A stretch of DNA of 64,000 bases from Pectobacterium carotovorum (lineage in GTDB: Bacteria; Pseudomonadota; Gammaproteobacteria; Enterobacterales; Enterobacteriaceae), in NCBI RefSeq assembly GCF_033898505.1, contig NZ_JAXAFK010000001.1, forward strand, positions 1,922,001 through 1,986,000. Direction: 5' to 3'. Positions within the stretch are counted from its first letter, which is position 1. Each line of letters opens with the position of its first letter. Positions 19,573-29,700 of this stretch are shown here, piece by piece. Under the pieces are notes generated by a model. It was not told the DNA's origin, ran no database searches, and was given only the letters and a program-made list of their open reading frames with translations. Made by a program: the position numbers and the translations under genes.

Positions 19573-20643
19573 ATGAAAGGAAACCTGAAAATACGAGAAA
19601 TTGCGCAGCGGACAGGCTACTCGATCAGTACGGTTTCACGCGTATTGTCTGGTCAGTCCAATACCAGCGAGCACGCAAAGGCAGACATTCTCAACTGCGC
19701 CCGCCAGTGCGGCGTGCTGGCCGATCTCGCCAATGGTCGCCTGCTATTGAACGGGCTGACTATCTTCGCTCCGCCGCGCGCTTTTGATATTCGGTCCGAC
19801 ATCTTCTATCACAAGGTGGTGCAGAGCATCATTGATGCCCTGAAGCCACACGATGTGCGAGTGCGCTACTGTGGGCTGGAGGAAAATGACAGCGATGCGG
19901 CGCTCTTTTTAGACAAAATGCGCGATCCGGCCACGGAAGCGGCGCTGCTGATCGGCATCGACGATCCCTATATTCACGCGCTGGCGGCGGACAGCGGTAA
20001 GCCCTGCATATTGATTAACTGCATCGACCGTAAGATGCGATTACCGGGTGTGGCGCCTGCACATCGGTTAATTGGCGAGTTCTCCGCCCACTATCTCTTC
20101 GAACAGGGGCACCATGCCGTATTGACGCTATTATGCCTGCGTCGCTACACGATGGAACTGCGTCTGGACGGCATCCAGGATGCCTATCAGTACCATAATC
20201 TGCCGTTTTCTACCGGGGACAACCTGCTGTCGTTAGATAATTTCAGCACGGCAGACGCGGAACAGGCGATGACCGCCTTTTTGTCCCGCTGCCCGCAGGA
20301 TAAATGGCCTACAGCTATTCTGGCAGGCGGTGACTTCATCGCGGTCGGGGTGGTGAATGCGCTGCACAAGGCGGGACTGCGCGTACCGCAGGACGTTTCG
20401 GTGATGAGTATGGATGGATTCAATCTGTCGGCCATTCACGACGTGCCGCTAACGTCGGTACATGTACCGCGTGAGGCGCTGGGCGAAGAGGCCATCAGGC
20501 TGTTGCAATACCGCCTGATCCGTCCCGAAGCTCCGGTTGGCAACACACTGCTCAACGGTACGCTGGTGGTGCGCCAGTCCGTCAGGCGGCTGCGCGCCAG
20601 TAAATCGGTGGCACCGGTACAGGACGAAAGCCTTTACGACTAA
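19573..20643 (+). CDS. LacI-family transcriptional regulator
   Basis: A 356-residue repressor-type protein. The N-terminal helix-turn-helix reads IREIAQRTGYSISTVSRVLSG at residues 7-27, followed by a hinge and a periplasmic-binding-protein-like sensor (AILAGGDFIAVGVVNAL; DVSVMSMDGFN). It is divergent from the MFS/GH31 unit, which it most likely controls in response to the transported sugar. The TAA stop abuts a MITE-like element. Confidence 0.88.
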   Translation: MKGNLKIREIAQRTGYSISTVSRVLSGQSNTSEHAKADILNCARQCGVLADLANGRLLLNGLTIFAPPRAFDIRSDIFYHKVVQSIIDALKPHDVRVRYCGLEENDSDAALFLDKMRDPATEAALLIGIDDPYIHALAADSGKPCILINCIDRKMRLPGVAPAHRLIGEFSAHYLFEQGHHAVLTLLCLRRYTMELRLDGIQDAYQYHNLPFSTGDNLLSLDNFSTADAEQAMTAFLSRCPQDKWPTAILAGGDFIAVGVVNALHKAGLRVPQDVSVMSMDGFNLSAIHDVPLTSVHVPREALGEEAIRLLQYRLIRPEAPVGNTLLNGTLVVRQSVRRLRASKSVAPVQDESLYD

Positions 20644-20849
20644 GAACCTATCCCAGTAGGCGTTATTGGTGCAGTCAGTTTGGACACGGACAGCGCGCAG
20701 AAACCGGAGCGTACACGTAGTACGTGAGGATTTATTCGCTTCGCTCACCCTACGGGCCACCCTGAAGTGTGTTCAAACGCTATCGCGTTTATGCGAGCAC
20801 TGCCCAGGTTCAAAAATGGCAAATGAAATAGCCCTAATGGGATAGGTTC
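20644..20849. mobile_element. MITE-like element with terminal inverted repeats
   Basis: A 206-bp non-coding element. Its ends are inverted copies: GAACCTATCCCAGTAGG on the left and CCTAATGGGATAGGTTC on the right (16 of 17 matching). It is flanked by TAA on both sides (20641-20643 and 20850-20852), as expected of a 3-bp target duplication. It encodes no protein and fills the whole gap between the convergent LacI and LysR genes. The left TAA is the LacI stop codon, and the LysR stop (CTA on the plus strand, 20849-20851) includes the element's last base. A single similar end, GGATAGGTTCTTA, occurs near 38499. Confidence 0.78.
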
Positions 20850-21745
20850 TAAGCCTGCAACCACGCCTGCGCAGCATCAAAGAAGTTCTGCGCCAGCGGT
20901 GTCGCTCTGCCTGCCTGTGCGACAACAACCGCCGCACGACGACGCATCGGCGGAAATTGCAGCGGCCGCAGCGTTAACGCAGGCGTCATTTCTGGAATCA
21001 GGCTGCCATGGGGCACAATCCCGCACCCGAGCCCAACATAGGCACTTTGAATCAGTTGCAGAACGGAAGAACTTTCCACCTTGACCCACGGCGAGACACC
21101 CATTTCACGGAAATGGCTATCCAGATAGCGACGGAAATAGCGGCTGGCCTCCGCCAGACAGAGCGGCACGTCGGAAAGCGCGGCGAGAGGCAGCGGCGTT
21201 TCCCCCACCAGCTGCGGAAAATGGTGAGGATGGAACAGCAGGTCAATGCCCTGCTCCGTCAGCGGCGACGCCTGAAAGTGCAGTTCCTGTAGCGTCGAAA
21301 ATTCAAAAAAGCCAATGCCGACATCCACCGAATGCGCATTCAGCGCTTCCAGCAGTTGATCCGCACTGAATAGCGAGATCTGAAAGTCCAACTGCGGGTA
21401 GACCTCGTTGACCGCCGCCAGCAGGCTCGACAACGCGATACTGCTTTGCGGCACCGCACCGATGCGTAAGACGCCGCTAACGCCGCGTTTCAGCGACGCG
21501 ACTTCCAGCTTCAACCCCTGATAAACCGAGACGATTTCCCGCGCCCAGGCCAGCACGCGCTCACCTTCGGCCGTGAAGCCTTCAAAATTGTTACCCCGAT
21601 TGATTAACGCCAGATCCAGCTCTCGCTCCAGATTTTTCAACCGCATGGAGAGCGTTGGCTGACTGACAAAACTGGCTTCCGCTGCCCGGCCAAAATGGCG
21701 CTCTTTCTCCAAATTGCACAGGTATTGCAGTTGCTTAATATCCAT
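20849..21745 (-). CDS. LysR-family transcriptional regulator
   Basis: A 298-residue LysR protein. The N-terminal winged helix-turn-helix contains HFGRAAEASFVSQPTLSMRLK at about 17-37, and the substrate-binding domain follows from about residue 90. It is divergent from the YdeP-like oxidoreductase gene, the usual arrangement for a LysR activator and its target. The shared upstream region is occupied by an ERIC-like repeat. The inducer is unknown. Confidence 0.88.
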   Translation of the reverse strand: MDIKQLQYLCNLEKERHFGRAAEASFVSQPTLSMRLKNLERELDLALINRGNNFEGFTAEGERVLAWAREIVSVYQGLKLEVASLKRGVSGVLRIGAVPQSSIALSSLLAAVNEVYPQLDFQISLFSADQLLEALNAHSVDVGIGFFEFSTLQELHFQASPLTEQGIDLLFHPHHFPQLVGETPLPLAALSDVPLCLAEASRYFRRYLDSHFREMGVSPWVKVESSSVLQLIQSAYVGLGCGIVPHGSLIPEMTPALTLRPLQFPPMRRRAAVVVAQAGRATPLAQNFFDAAQAWLQA

Positions 21746-21914
21746 CGTCAGGCTCGATCGTCAGACACAGTAGTGGGTAAGCCCCGAGTATATACTGATA
21801 AACCGCCTCTATCCCACCATAGCCGCATTTGATTAGACGGGATCGCCGACGACACCTAAACTTCCCTCAAGAGCAAATATTTAAACTTTTGTTCACATAA
21901 AAAAAACAAAACCC

Positions 21915-22030
21915 TAAATAATTCGAGTTTCGGGCCGACGGCAACGCAGCGAGTCCTCAGGAGCTTACTCAAGTAAGTGACTGGGGGGGAGCGAGGCAGC
22001 CAACACACCAACAACTTGAAGTATGACGGG
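21915..22030. repeat. ERIC-like repeat
   Basis: About 116 bases matching the ERIC (intergenic repeat unit) pattern: GAGCTTACTCAAGTAAGTGA near 21960, CAGCCAAC, and the end CAACTTGAAGTATGACGGG. The left end TAAATAATTCGAGTT also occurs, inverted, at the end of the second copy at 33209-33409. It lies in the divergent LysR/ydeP promoter region and ends about 20 bases before the oxidoreductase start, so it is part of that gene's leader. Confidence 0.85.
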
Positions 22031-22052
22031 TTTATTCACCTGCGGAACGTAT

Positions 22053-24365
22053 ATGAAATTCAAACCATCCATCAAGCCATACCGCAACGCGGCTGGCGGC
22101 TGGGGCTCGTTGGAAGCCACCACGCGCTTTGTGCTCGACAGCAAACAAGCGCTGAAAAATATCCGAAACTTGTTGCGGGTCAATAAATCGAAAGGTTTTG
22201 ACTGCCCCGGCTGCGCCTGGGGTGATGACAACAGCAGCACGTTCAGTTTCTGTGAAAACGGCGCGAAAGCGGTCAGTTGGGAAGCGACGCGCAAAGCGGT
22301 CGATCTGGATTTCTTCGCCGCCCACAGCGTCACGACGTTACGCCAGCAAAGCGACTATTTCCTTGAGTATCAGGGACGCTTAACCCATCCGATGCGCTAC
22401 GATCGCGCCAGCGATCGCTATGTTCCCATCGATTGGGACGCGGCGTTTGCACTGATCGCTCGCCATATCAAGAGTATGGCCCACCCCAATCAGGTGGAGC
22501 TTTATACGTCCGGCCGTGCCAGTAATGAAGCCTCTTATCTGTATCAGCTTTTTGGCCGCATGCTGGGCACCAACAATTTCCCTGACTGCTCGAATATGTG
22601 CCATGAGGCCAGCGGAATCGGTCTGAAACAAAGTGTCGGCGTGGGTAAAGGCACGATCCGGCTGGATGATTTCGAACACGCTGACGCGATCTTCGTTTTT
22701 GGTCAAAATCCTGGCACCAACCACCCGCGTATGCTGCACAGCCTGCGTCACGCCGCCGATCGCGGCGCGCATATCGTCTCCTTTAATACGCTACGCGAAC
22801 GCGGTCTGGAACGTTTTGCCAACCCGCAGAATCCGCTGGAGCTGCTCACGCCGCTGTCCGGCACTATTAGCGAAACCTACCTGCAACCTAATCTGGGCGG
22901 CGATATGGCTGCCGTGCGCGGCATGGTAAAAGCGCTGTTGGAAACGCATCGCCAGCGCTTGTCTGCCGGGGAAGCGGGTTTATTCGATCAAGATTTCTTG
23001 TCTACGCATACCCAACAGGTGGACGCGTATCTGGCCGTTGTCGACGCGACAAGCTGGCAGAAAATCGAACAGCAGTCCGGCCTGAACGAAGCGCAGCTGC
23101 GCTATGTCGCGGCGATTTATCAGCAGTCGCCGCGGGTGATTTGTACCTGGGCGATGGGGATTACCCAGCACAAGCACTCCGTCGCCACCGTGCGGGAGAT
23201 CGTGAACCTGCAACTGCTGTTCGGGCAGTTGGGGAAACCGGGTGCAGGACTGTGCCCAGTGCGCGGCCATAGTAATGTGCAGGGCAACCGCACCATGGGG
23301 ATCGATGAGAAACCGACGGCGGCATTTCTCGATCGTCTGGCAGCGCATTATGACTTCACACCGCCTTACGCCGCCGGCCACAACACGGTAGAAGCACTGG
23401 AAGCGATGCTGCGTGATGAGATCAAAGTACTCATCGCGCTGGGCGGTAACCTTGCCGCTGCCGCACCGGATTCGGCGCGTACCGAAGAAGCGCTCAGCCG
23501 CTGCGATCTGACCGTGCACATCAGCACCAAGCTCAACCGCAGCCACCTGATTACCGGCAAGGTCGATGCGCTGATTCTGCCGACACTCGGCCGTACCGAT
23601 CTCGACATGCAGGCCAGCGGCCCGCAGTTTATTACCGTTGAAGACTCCTTCAGTATGGTGCATGCGTCACAGGGCGTCGGACAGCCGCTTTCGCCGTTGC
23701 AGCGCTCGGAAACAGCCATTGTCGCCGGGATTGCCAATGCGGTGCTCGGTCATGAAAAGCTCGACTGGCTGGCGCTGGCGGACGATTACTCACGTATTCG
23801 CGACCATATCGCCGCAACCATTCCCGGTTTTACCGATTTCAATGCCAACTGCGACCTACCGGGCGGGTTCTATCTCGGTAATGCTGCCGCCGAATTGCGT
23901 TTCAATACCCTCAATGAGAAAGCGCAATTCAGCCATGCCGCACTGCCCGATACGCTGTTCCCACAACTACAAGGCAGCGATGTGCCTTTTACCCTGCAAA
24001 CTCTGCGTTCACACGACCAGTACAACACCACCATTTATGGATTGGATGACCGCTATCGTGGCGTGTACGGGCAGCGGGAGGTGCTGTTCATGCACCCGGA
24101 TGACATCAGCGCGCTGGGGCTGGAAGATGGCGATCTGGTCGATATCGAAACGTTGTGGAACGACGGTATCACCCGCGTCGTCAACGGTTTCAAGCTGGTG
24201 AGCTACGCCATTCCGCGCGGCAATCTGGCAGCCTATTACCCGGAAACCAACCCGCTGGTACCGCTGTCCAGCTTCGGGGATGAAACGCACACGCCGACCT
24301 CTAAATCGGTACCGGTTAGCGTTCGTCGTAGTATGCAAACGGAGTCTCTGCTGCGTATCGCCTAG
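22053..24365 (+). CDS. YdeP-like molybdopterin oxidoreductase
   Basis: A 770-residue cytoplasmic member of the FdhF/YdeP family, similar over its length to E. coli YdeP, a protein linked to acid resistance. Visible features: FDCPGCAWGDD (Cys51, Cys54), VELYTSGRASNEASYLYQ, FPDCSNMCHEASG, GQNPGTNHPRML, and the C-terminal molydopterin-dinucleotide binding part with RSHDQYNTTIYGLDDRYRGV. The N-terminal cysteines are fewer than in classical formate dehydrogenases. The in vivo substrate is unknown. The ATG at 22053 follows GCGGAA; an earlier in-frame ATG at 22023 lies inside the ERIC-like repeat and is less likely. Confidence 0.85.
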   Translation: MKFKPSIKPYRNAAGGWGSLEATTRFVLDSKQALKNIRNLLRVNKSKGFDCPGCAWGDDNSSTFSFCENGAKAVSWEATRKAVDLDFFAAHSVTTLRQQSDYFLEYQGRLTHPMRYDRASDRYVPIDWDAAFALIARHIKSMAHPNQVELYTSGRASNEASYLYQLFGRMLGTNNFPDCSNMCHEASGIGLKQSVGVGKGTIRLDDFEHADAIFVFGQNPGTNHPRMLHSLRHAADRGAHIVSFNTLRERGLERFANPQNPLELLTPLSGTISETYLQPNLGGDMAAVRGMVKALLETHRQRLSAGEAGLFDQDFLSTHTQQVDAYLAVVDATSWQKIEQQSGLNEAQLRYVAAIYQQSPRVICTWAMGITQHKHSVATVREIVNLQLLFGQLGKPGAGLCPVRGHSNVQGNRTMGIDEKPTAAFLDRLAAHYDFTPPYAAGHNTVEALEAMLRDEIKVLIALGGNLAAAAPDSARTEEALSRCDLTVHISTKLNRSHLITGKVDALILPTLGRTDLDMQASGPQFITVEDSFSMVHASQGVGQPLSPLQRSETAIVAGIANAVLGHEKLDWLALADDYSRIRDHIAATIPGFTDFNANCDLPGGFYLGNAAAELRFNTLNEKAQFSHAALPDTLFPQLQGSDVPFTLQTLRSHDQYNTTIYGLDDRYRGVYGQREVLFMHPDDISALGLEDGDLVDIETLWNDGITRVVNGFKLVSYAIPRGNLAAYYPETNPLVPLSSFGDETHTPTSKSVPVSVRRSMQTESLLRIA

Positions 24366-24398
24366 GCATCAGTCCACTAGGCGCCGCATCAAAAGCTC

Positions 24399-24439
24399 CC
24401 CCTGTCGTGCCGTAAAATCGATAGCGTGCACGGCAGGGG
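24399..24439 (+). terminator. Hairpin downstream of the ydeP-like gene
   Basis: Inverted repeat CCCCTGTCGTGC / GCACGGCAGGGG (11 of 12 pairs) around a 17-base loop. There is no T-run, so it is a weak or factor-assisted terminator. Confidence 0.45.
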
Positions 24440-24596
24440 ACGTGTTCAAGTCGGCCCTGACTTGACTCGAATTTATCCGCGCTTTGGCCGCCGCTCTGCG
24501 CCCACCTTCTCCCCGATTATTCTTGCCGCCAGCACCCGATTCGAGTAAAACTGTGAACCGCTAATTGAGCCATTCACAACCGTATTTCTGGACGCT

Positions 24597-26531
24597 ATGT
24601 TTCAAGATAATCCGCTGCTTGCACAGCTAAAACAGCAACTTCACTCTCAGACACCACGTGTTGAAGGTGTCGTCAAAGGCACCGATAAAGGATTTGGCTT
24701 TCTTGAAGCTGACGGACAAAAAAGCTATTTCATTCCCCCTCCGCACATGAAAAAAGTGATGCACGGTGACCGGATTACCGCCACCCTGCATACAGAAAAA
24801 GAGCGGGAAATTGTCGAGCCAGAAACGCTCATCGAACCCTTCCTGACCCGATTTGTTGGGCGCATTCATAAAAAAGACGATCGTTTATCCATTACGCCTG
24901 ACCATCCGCTGCTGAAAGATGCCATCCCTTGCCGCGCCGCGCGCGATGTGACGCACAATTTTCAGGAAGGCGATTGGGCGGTGGCAGAAATGCGCCGTCA
25001 CCCGCTGAAGGGCGACCGTGGATTTCATGCAGAACTGACGCAATACATCACCACGGGCGATGACCCGCTGGTGCCGTGGTGGGTGACATTGTCACGTCAT
25101 AATCTGGAGCGTGCTGCACCGGACGTTGAAGCAACAGAACGTCATGACGGCGAACTCGTCCGCGAAGATCTGACCGCGCTGAGCTTTGTCACTATCGACA
25201 GCGCCAGCACTGAAGATATGGACGATGCGCTGTACGTGCAGGACAACGGCGATGGTTCGCTGCAATTAACCATCGCTATCGCCGATCCAACCGCCTATGT
25301 CGACGCGGGTAGCGAATTGGACAAGATTGCACGCCAGCGTGCCTTCACCAACTACCTACCCGGTTTTAACATCCCGATGCTGCCGCGCCCGCTGTCGGAC
25401 GATATCTGTTCCCTGCGCCCGGACGAGCGTCGCCCTGTCCTCGCTTGTCGCGTGACGATTGCCGCCGACGGTGCGTTAGGTGACGATATTCACTTCTTTG
25501 CCGCCTGGATTGAGTCCAAAGCCAAGCTCGCATATGACGATGTCTCTGACTGGCTGGAAGAACAAGGCGAATGGCAGCCGCAAAACGACGCGATTGCTGA
25601 ACAAATCCGTTTGCTGCACCGCCTCTGTCTGGCTCGCAGCGAGTGGCGTACCACCCACGCGCTGGTGTTTAAAGATCGTCCGGATTACCGCTTCCTGCTG
25701 GGTGAAAAAGGCGATGTGTTGGATATCGTGGTTGAACACCGCCGCATTGCCAACCGTATCGTTGAAGAATCCATGATTGCCGCCAACGTCTGTGCTGCCA
25801 TTGTGCTGCGCGACAAACTGGGATTTGGCATCTATAACGTCCACAACGGCTTCGATCCGGCATCAATTGATCAGGCTGTTGCCGTGCTGGACACCCACGG
25901 CATTCAGGCCGACGCCCAGGCGCTGTTGACGCTGGAAGGGTTCTGTAAGCTGCGTCGCGAGTTGGATGCCCAGCCGACACAGTTCCTGGATAGCCGTATT
26001 CGCCGCTTCCAGTCTTTCGCGGAAGTCAGCACCACGCCGGGGCCGCACTTTGGTCTGGGGCTGGAGGCCTATGCCACCTGGACATCCCCTATCCGTAAAT
26101 ACGGCGATATGGTGAATCACCGTTTGCTGAAAGCCGTTATCACCGGACAGGCTGCGGAAAAACCGCAGGACGACGTTACGGTACAACTGGCAGAACGCCG
26201 TCGCCTTAACCGTATGGCCGAGCGCGATGTCGGCGACTGGCTGTATGCTCGCTACCTCAGCGACAAAGCGGGTACCGATGTGCGCTTCAATGCGGAAATC
26301 ATTGATGTCACGCGCGGCGGTCTGCGTGTCCGCCTACTGGATAACGGCGCAGTGGCGTTTATCCCGTCTTCCTTTATCCACGCCGTGCGCGATGAACTGG
26401 TATGCAGCCAGGAAATGGGCACGCTCGCAGTGAAAGGCGAAGTCGTCTATCGCCAGGGGGATACGCTGGACGTCGTCATCGCGGAAGTGCGTCTGGAAAC
26501 CCGCAGCATCGTGGCAAAACCAGCCGCATAA
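24597..26531 (+). CDS. rnb: Exoribonuclease II
   Basis: Processive 3'-5' RNA exonuclease, 644 residues, the same length as E. coli RNase II. Order: N-terminal cold-shock domains ([20 protein letters not shown]), the RNB catalytic domain with the acidic cluster [16 protein letters not shown] near 200-215, and a C-terminal S1 domain ([18 protein letters not shown]). Single-gene unit in the conserved enterobacterial rnb region. Confidence 0.97.
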   Translation: MFQDNPLLAQLKQQLHSQTPRVEGVVKGTDKGFGFLEADGQKSYFIPPPHMKKVMHGDRITATLHTEKEREIVEPETLIEPFLTRFVGRIHKKDDRLSITPDHPLLKDAIPCRAARDVTHNFQEGDWAVAEMRRHPLKGDRGFHAELTQYITTGDDPLVPWWVTLSRHNLERAAPDVEATERHDGELVREDLTALSFVTIDSASTEDMDDALYVQDNGDGSLQLTIAIADPTAYVDAGSELDKIARQRAFTNYLPGFNIPMLPRPLSDDICSLRPDERRPVLACRVTIAADGALGDDIHFFAAWIESKAKLAYDDVSDWLEEQGEWQPQNDAIAEQIRLLHRLCLARSEWRTTHALVFKDRPDYRFLLGEKGDVLDIVVEHRRIANRIVEESMIAANVCAAIVLRDKLGFGIYNVHNGFDPASIDQAVAVLDTHGIQADAQALLTLEGFCKLRRELDAQPTQFLDSRIRRFQSFAEVSTTPGPHFGLGLEAYATWTSPIRKYGDMVNHRLLKAVITGQAAEKPQDDVTVQLAERRRLNRMAERDVGDWLYARYLSDKAGTDVRFNAEIIDVTRGGLRVRLLDNGAVAFIPSSFIHAVRDELVCSQEMGTLAVKGEVVYRQGDTLDVVIAEVRLETRSIVAKPAA

Positions 26532-26539
26532 GCATCATA

Positions 26540-26559
26540 CCGCCGACTCATCTCGGCGG
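26540..26559 (+). terminator. Hairpin after rnb
   Basis: Stem CCGCCGA/TCGGCGG with a six-base loop, nine bases after the rnb stop. No T-run follows. Confidence 0.45.
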
Positions 26560-26754
26560 CAGCATCTCCGCGCGGGCGTTCATAGTGAACTGGCCCGCGC
26601 GTCATCATCGTTTGTTCCGCTATATGATTTACCAACGACATACTTTATCAATCAATTATTTACCAATGATTTTTTTATAAAAAACAGCAACGTCTGACCC
26701 GTTTTTAGAGCAATCAACGGCAGGCCTGCAACCCTACTAACAGGAGTGTTCCCG

Positions 26755-27672
26755 ATGAAGAAAATGGCAATCGGTACATCCGCAATACAGGCTTCCAACA
26801 TTGCGCTGGGCTGTATGCGAATGGCGAAGAAAAGCACGAGTGAAGCGGCTGACATCCTCAATGCTTCCGTTGAGGCAGGCATCGATTTCTTCGATCACGC
26901 GGATATCTATGGTTCCGGCTTGTCGGAGGAGATTTTCGCCGCCGGTTTACAGAAGACGTCCATCCAACGGGATTCGATTTTTCTGCAATCCAAATGCGGC
27001 ATTCGTAAGGGATTTTTTGACTTCTCTAAAGCACACATCATCGCCTCCGTTGAAGGCAGCCTACACCGTTTAAAAACGGACTATCTTGATACGCTCCTGC
27101 TGCACCGCCCGGACACGCTGTTTGAACCCGATGAAGTTGCCGCCGCTTTCGATGAGCTGGAAAGCAGCGGGAAAGTACGCCACTTTGGCGTCAGTAATCA
27201 GAATCCGTTGCAGATTGAACTGCTGAAAAAATCCGTGCGCCAGCCGCTTATTGCCAACCAATTGCAATTCAGCATCATGCACACGGGCATGATTGATGCG
27301 GGTTTTAACGTGAATATGACGAACCCGGCATCGGTGAATCACGATGGTGCAATTCTGGAATACAGCCGCCTGAATACCATGACCATTCAGGCCTGGTCCC
27401 CTTTCCAGTACGGCTTTTTTGAGGGAGTTTTCCTCGATAACGAGAAATTCCCTAAGCTGAACGCGACGATTAATCACATCGCCGATCAGCATCACGTGAC
27501 CAATACCGCGATCGCCACCGCGTGGATCTTGCGTCACCCTGCCGCGATGCAGGTGATTATCGGCACCATGAGCCCGGAACGCATCCGTGACATCGCGGCA
27601 GCGTCTACCCTGTCGCTCAGCCGCGAAGAATGGTACGAGATTTACCGCGCCGCCGGAAACGTTCTGCCTTAA
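26755..27672 (+). CDS. Aldo/keto reductase (YdhF-like)
   Basis: A 305-residue NAD(P)H-dependent oxidoreductase of the aldo/keto reductase fold. The active-site Asp/Tyr segment reads FFDHADIYGSG near residue 42-52, the Lys is in QSKCGIRKG, and LLLHRPDTL and VRHFGVSNQNP are typical of the YdhF subgroup. The ATG at 26755 follows AGGAG by about eight bases. The substrate is unknown. It precedes an Lrp-type regulator gene on the opposite strand. Confidence 0.88.
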   Translation: MKKMAIGTSAIQASNIALGCMRMAKKSTSEAADILNASVEAGIDFFDHADIYGSGLSEEIFAAGLQKTSIQRDSIFLQSKCGIRKGFFDFSKAHIIASVEGSLHRLKTDYLDTLLLHRPDTLFEPDEVAAAFDELESSGKVRHFGVSNQNPLQIELLKKSVRQPLIANQLQFSIMHTGMIDAGFNVNMTNPASVNHDGAILEYSRLNTMTIQAWSPFQYGFFEGVFLDNEKFPKLNATINHIADQHHVTNTAIATAWILRHPAAMQVIIGTMSPERIRDIAAASTLSLSREEWYEIYRAAGNVLP

Positions 27673-27739
27673 GAAACGAGTTGTCTTAAGCGTGTAGTCT
27701 TAAGTGCATAGGCTCTGCGTCTCTGGTAACAAAGACGCG

Positions 27740-28243
27740 TTATAAACTGGGCATAGGGCCACGCTCAACAAAGGTCGACAGAACAATATAGCTACGCGTA
27801 CTGTCGACACCTTCCACTTCCTGTAGCTTACCTAACAGTTCCTCTAAGTCTTCCGTATCCCGGGCACGAACCTTGAGCATGACGCCACAATCTCCGGCAA
27901 CGGTATGAAACTCCTCAATTTCCGGCAAATCACTCAGTGCCAATAAACGTTTGGTGCTCACGACATTCTTCGTGTTTACCAGCACAAAAGTTAATAAGGT
28001 CCGACCGACCTTACAGCCATCAATCTTTGCAACGGTACCCTTGATGACTCCGTCCTTTTTTAGCCGCTTCACTCTCTCATGCACGGATGGCGCAGAAAGG
28101 TGCAGCGCTTCCCCTAACTCGGCATAGCTCCGACTGCTGTCGGTGGCCAGAAGGGCTAATATCTTTCGGTCCACGTCATCCAGTTTTGCGGGGATGTGCC
28201 TTTCTTGCCTAAGCACATTCGTTTTTTCTTTTTCATTAGTCAT
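27740..28243 (-). CDS. Lrp/AsnC-family transcriptional regulator
   Basis: A 167-residue protein: helix-turn-helix at about 25-65 (SRSYAELGEALHLSAPSVHER), then the RAM/AsnC ligand domain (TVAGDCGVMLKVRARD). The start ATG at 28241-28243 is preceded by AAGGAA. Its start is 71 bp from that of the divergent MFS transporter, which is therefore its most likely target, possibly in amino-acid or drug export. Confidence 0.87.
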   Translation of the reverse strand: MTNEKEKTNVLRQERHIPAKLDDVDRKILALLATDSSRSYAELGEALHLSAPSVHERVKRLKKDGVIKGTVAKIDGCKVGRTLLTFVLVNTKNVVSTKRLLALSDLPEIEEFHTVAGDCGVMLKVRARDTEDLEELLGKLQEVEGVDSTRSYIVLSTFVERGPMPSL

Positions 28244-28314
28244 TTTATTTCCTTGCCCTAATAGCATTAGGCATAATTTATCACATGCAAAAATTGTTAG
28301 ACATAGGGGATATC

Positions 28315-29496
28315 ATGCCTATTGCTTTATGGGCCCTGGTTATTGGTGCTTTTGGTATTGGAACGACAGAATTCATCATCGCGGGTTTGTTACCCGCAAT
28401 CGCTACCGATTACGGAGTGACGATCCCTGTGGCGGCGTATATGGCGACAAGCTATGCACTTGGGGTTTTTGTCGGCGCGCCTGTGCTCATTATTCTGGGC
28501 TCCCGGTTACCCAAAAAAACCATGCTGGTTTTTCTTGCTGGACTTTTTGTTCTGGGGAATTTGGTCACGGCTCTCGCCCCTTCTATCGGGGTCGCTATCG
28601 CCGGACGCATTATCACCTCTCTGACGCACGGCGCCTTCTTCGGGATTGGCTCTGTACTCGCCGCTGAAATGGTGCCTAAAGAGAAACGTGTCAGTGCCAT
28701 CGCCTTTATGTTCTCCGGCCTTACGGTCGCTAATCTTATTGGCGTGCCCGTGGGAACCTGGATTAGCCATCAGTTTTCCTGGCAAGCGACGTTCTACGTC
28801 ATCACGCTGATTGGGGTGGCTACGGCGGTCGGCGTACTTATGCTTATTCCTCCCACAGCCAAACCCAAAGCACAGCATATCGGGCATGAGTTTGCCGCCT
28901 TCGGAAACTCAAAAGTCCTGCTCTCCATGGGCATCACCATCCTTGGGCCCGCCGCCTTCTTTACCTCAATTACCTATATCGCGCCCATGATGACGGAAGT
29001 GGCGCACTTTTCAGAGGGATCGATCACCTGGCTGTTGATGGTATTTGGTTTGGGCTTGTTCGTTGGCAACTGGCTGGGCGGTCGTTTCGCAGACAGAGCG
29101 TTAATGCCCATGCTGTATATCACGCTGTTTGGACAGGCTGCCATTTTGTTCATCTTCCATTTGACGGCCAGCAGCCAGATTGCCTCGGTGTTGTGCATAT
29201 TCCTGATGGCGGCTTTTGGATTTGCGACCGTTTCTCCCATTCAGAAACTGGTGATGGACAAGGCCAGAGCCGCAGGCGCGCCAACGCTCGCTTCAGCGGT
29301 CAATATTGGGCTCTTTAATCTTGGTAATGCCCTCGGTGCCTGGGTGGGCGGGAGCGTTATCGCCAATGGCTTCGGTTTCACGGCACCAAACTGGGCCGGC
29401 GGGATCCTGTCGCTGAGTGCGCTGCTCCTTGCTATCGCGGTTGGTGTGGTCGATAAACGAAGCAGCCCGTTGACAGCATCAGTAGAATACCATTGA
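28315..29496 (+). CDS. MFS exporter, DHA1 type (YdhP/AraJ-like)
   Basis: A 393-residue inner-membrane protein with twelve helices. FGIGTTEFIIAGLLPAIA at the N-terminus and SVNIGLFNLGNALGAWVGG near residue 340 are hallmarks of the YdhP/AraJ/NepI drug-H+ antiporter group. The ATG at 28315 follows AGGGGA. Probably exports a small molecule; its substrate is not evident. Divergent from the Lrp-type gene. Confidence 0.87.
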   Translation: MPIALWALVIGAFGIGTTEFIIAGLLPAIATDYGVTIPVAAYMATSYALGVFVGAPVLIILGSRLPKKTMLVFLAGLFVLGNLVTALAPSIGVAIAGRIITSLTHGAFFGIGSVLAAEMVPKEKRVSAIAFMFSGLTVANLIGVPVGTWISHQFSWQATFYVITLIGVATAVGVLMLIPPTAKPKAQHIGHEFAAFGNSKVLLSMGITILGPAAFFTSITYIAPMMTEVAHFSEGSITWLLMVFGLGLFVGNWLGGRFADRALMPMLYITLFGQAAILFIFHLTASSQIASVLCIFLMAAFGFATVSPIQKLVMDKARAAGAPTLASAVNIGLFNLGNALGAWVGGSVIANGFGFTAPNWAGGILSLSALLLAIAVGVVDKRSSPLTASVEYH

Positions 29497-29517
29497 TGAA
29501 ATAGACAGCACATACAA

Positions 29518-29543
29518 AAATGCGCGGGTTATGCCCGCGCATT
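29518..29543 (+). terminator. Terminator after the MFS exporter gene
   Basis: Perfect 11-bp stem AAATGCGCGGG/CCCGCGCATTT with loop TTAT, followed by CGTTAG. Strong hairpin. Confidence 0.75.
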
Positions 29544-29700
29544 TCGTTAGCCTTTGTTTGAGCTTTAATTTTCTTTACAAAAATTCACCTTCGCTCACAT
29601 TTTCTCATCCATTCCCTTCTCTTCGCCATTAAACCCACTATTGTTAAATTGCATTAACACTCGCGCTATACCCTTTCTGAATAACGAAGGAGCCGTTGTT

